Below are positions 5,947-6,184 of a stretch of DNA of 6,184 nt, piece by piece. This DNA comes from an uncultured Taibaiella sp. GTDB lineage: Bacteria > Bacteroidota > Bacteroidia > Chitinophagales > Chitinophagaceae. The position numbers and the translations under genes were made by a program. The DNA is taken from contig CAMPJV010000162.1 of NCBI GenBank assembly GCA_946886975.1, positions 1 to 6,184 of the forward strand, written 5' to 3'. Position 1 is the first letter of the stretch; the number at the start of each line of letters is the position of its first letter. The notes under the pieces are model-generated. The model had not been told where the DNA came from and did not search any database. It saw only the letters and a program-made list of their open reading frames with translations.

Positions 5947-6184
5947 AATGGCTTTACAAGTAGGTATTGTAGGACTTCCTAACGTGGGCAAGTCAACACT
6001 TTTTAATGCGGTAAGCAATAGCGCAAAGGCACAGGCGTCCAATTATCGCTTTTGCACCATCGAGCCGAATGTCGGTCAGGTAGATGTACCCGACGAAAGA
6101 TTGGCCACGCTGGCCGAGCTGGTTCAGCCAAACAGGACAGTTCCTACCACCATAGAATTCGTAGATATAGCAGGTCTCGTAAAG
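5947..6184 (+). CDS. ychF: Redox-regulated ATPase YchF (OLA1 family), 3' end outside window
   Basis: The first 79 residues of an Obg-like ATPase, cut by the window edge; the full family protein is about 365 residues. The P-loop G1 motif GLPNVGKS (9-16), the switch I segment FCTIEPNVG with Thr37, [14 protein letters not shown] (66-79) containing the G3 motif (Asp73, Gly76), and the overall sequence closely follow E. coli YchF. YchF is a cytoplasmic P-loop protein of the Obg-related group that binds ATP in preference to GTP, associates with ribosomes and is linked to oxidative stress responses. The G4 motif that sets nucleotide preference and the TGS domain lie beyond the window. ATG 5947 has a weak AAGG five to eight bases upstream and a Bacteroidota -7 box, supporting this start. 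Confidence 0.97.

Overview
The window looks like chromosomal DNA from a Bacteroidota bacterium, most likely a Chitinophaga-like member of the Chitinophagaceae. The family assignment is an inference from recalled protein similarity. Supporting signs are start codons with almost no Shine-Dalgarno sequences, two exact matches to the Bacteroidota -7 promoter element TAnnTTTG placed just upstream of genes, and protein families in their Bacteroidota form. All seven genes lie on the + strand. The first is cut by the left edge and the last by the right edge.

Layout. (1) 1-787: the C-terminal three quarters of a sugar-phosphate nucleotidyltransferase with a hexapeptide-repeat tail. (2) 834-1814: a nitronate monooxygenase/FabK-like FMN enzyme. 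(3) 1815-2083: the only sizeable gene-free stretch. It holds a possible small hairpin, a tandem array of an 11-bp unit (TTATCCTAGGC), a pyrimidine-rich segment with no visible gene, and a Bacteroidota promoter. (4) 2084-2623: a DinB/YfiT (BstA, bacillithiol transferase-like) metalloprotein. (5) 2652 or 2655 to 4592: a five-helix LTA-synthase/phosphoglycerol-transferase-like sulfatase-fold enzyme with a non-ATG start, reached through a short chain of overlapping mini-ORFs. (6) 4636-5109: a small four-helix, histidine-containing membrane protein. (7) 5106-5894: a PlsC-type acyltransferase whose ATG overlaps the stop of gene 6. (8) 5947-6184: the start of ychF, with its own promoter.

How the genes fit together. 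Genes 5 to 7 are a plausible envelope group: a periplasm-facing head-group transferase, a small membrane protein, and a phospholipid acyltransferase translationally coupled to it. The sugar nucleotidyltransferase at the left edge would supply activated sugar for surface glycans, but it is separated from that group by unrelated enzymes, so a single pathway is not shown. DinB/BstA and the FMN enzyme look like housekeeping or detoxification functions. ychF is a conserved ATPase transcribed separately.

I found no mobile element, CRISPR array, RNA gene or obvious novel multi-gene system. The least explained pieces are the 11-bp tandem array, the mini-ORF relay into the LTA-synthase-like gene, and the uncharacterised membrane protein coupled to plsC.
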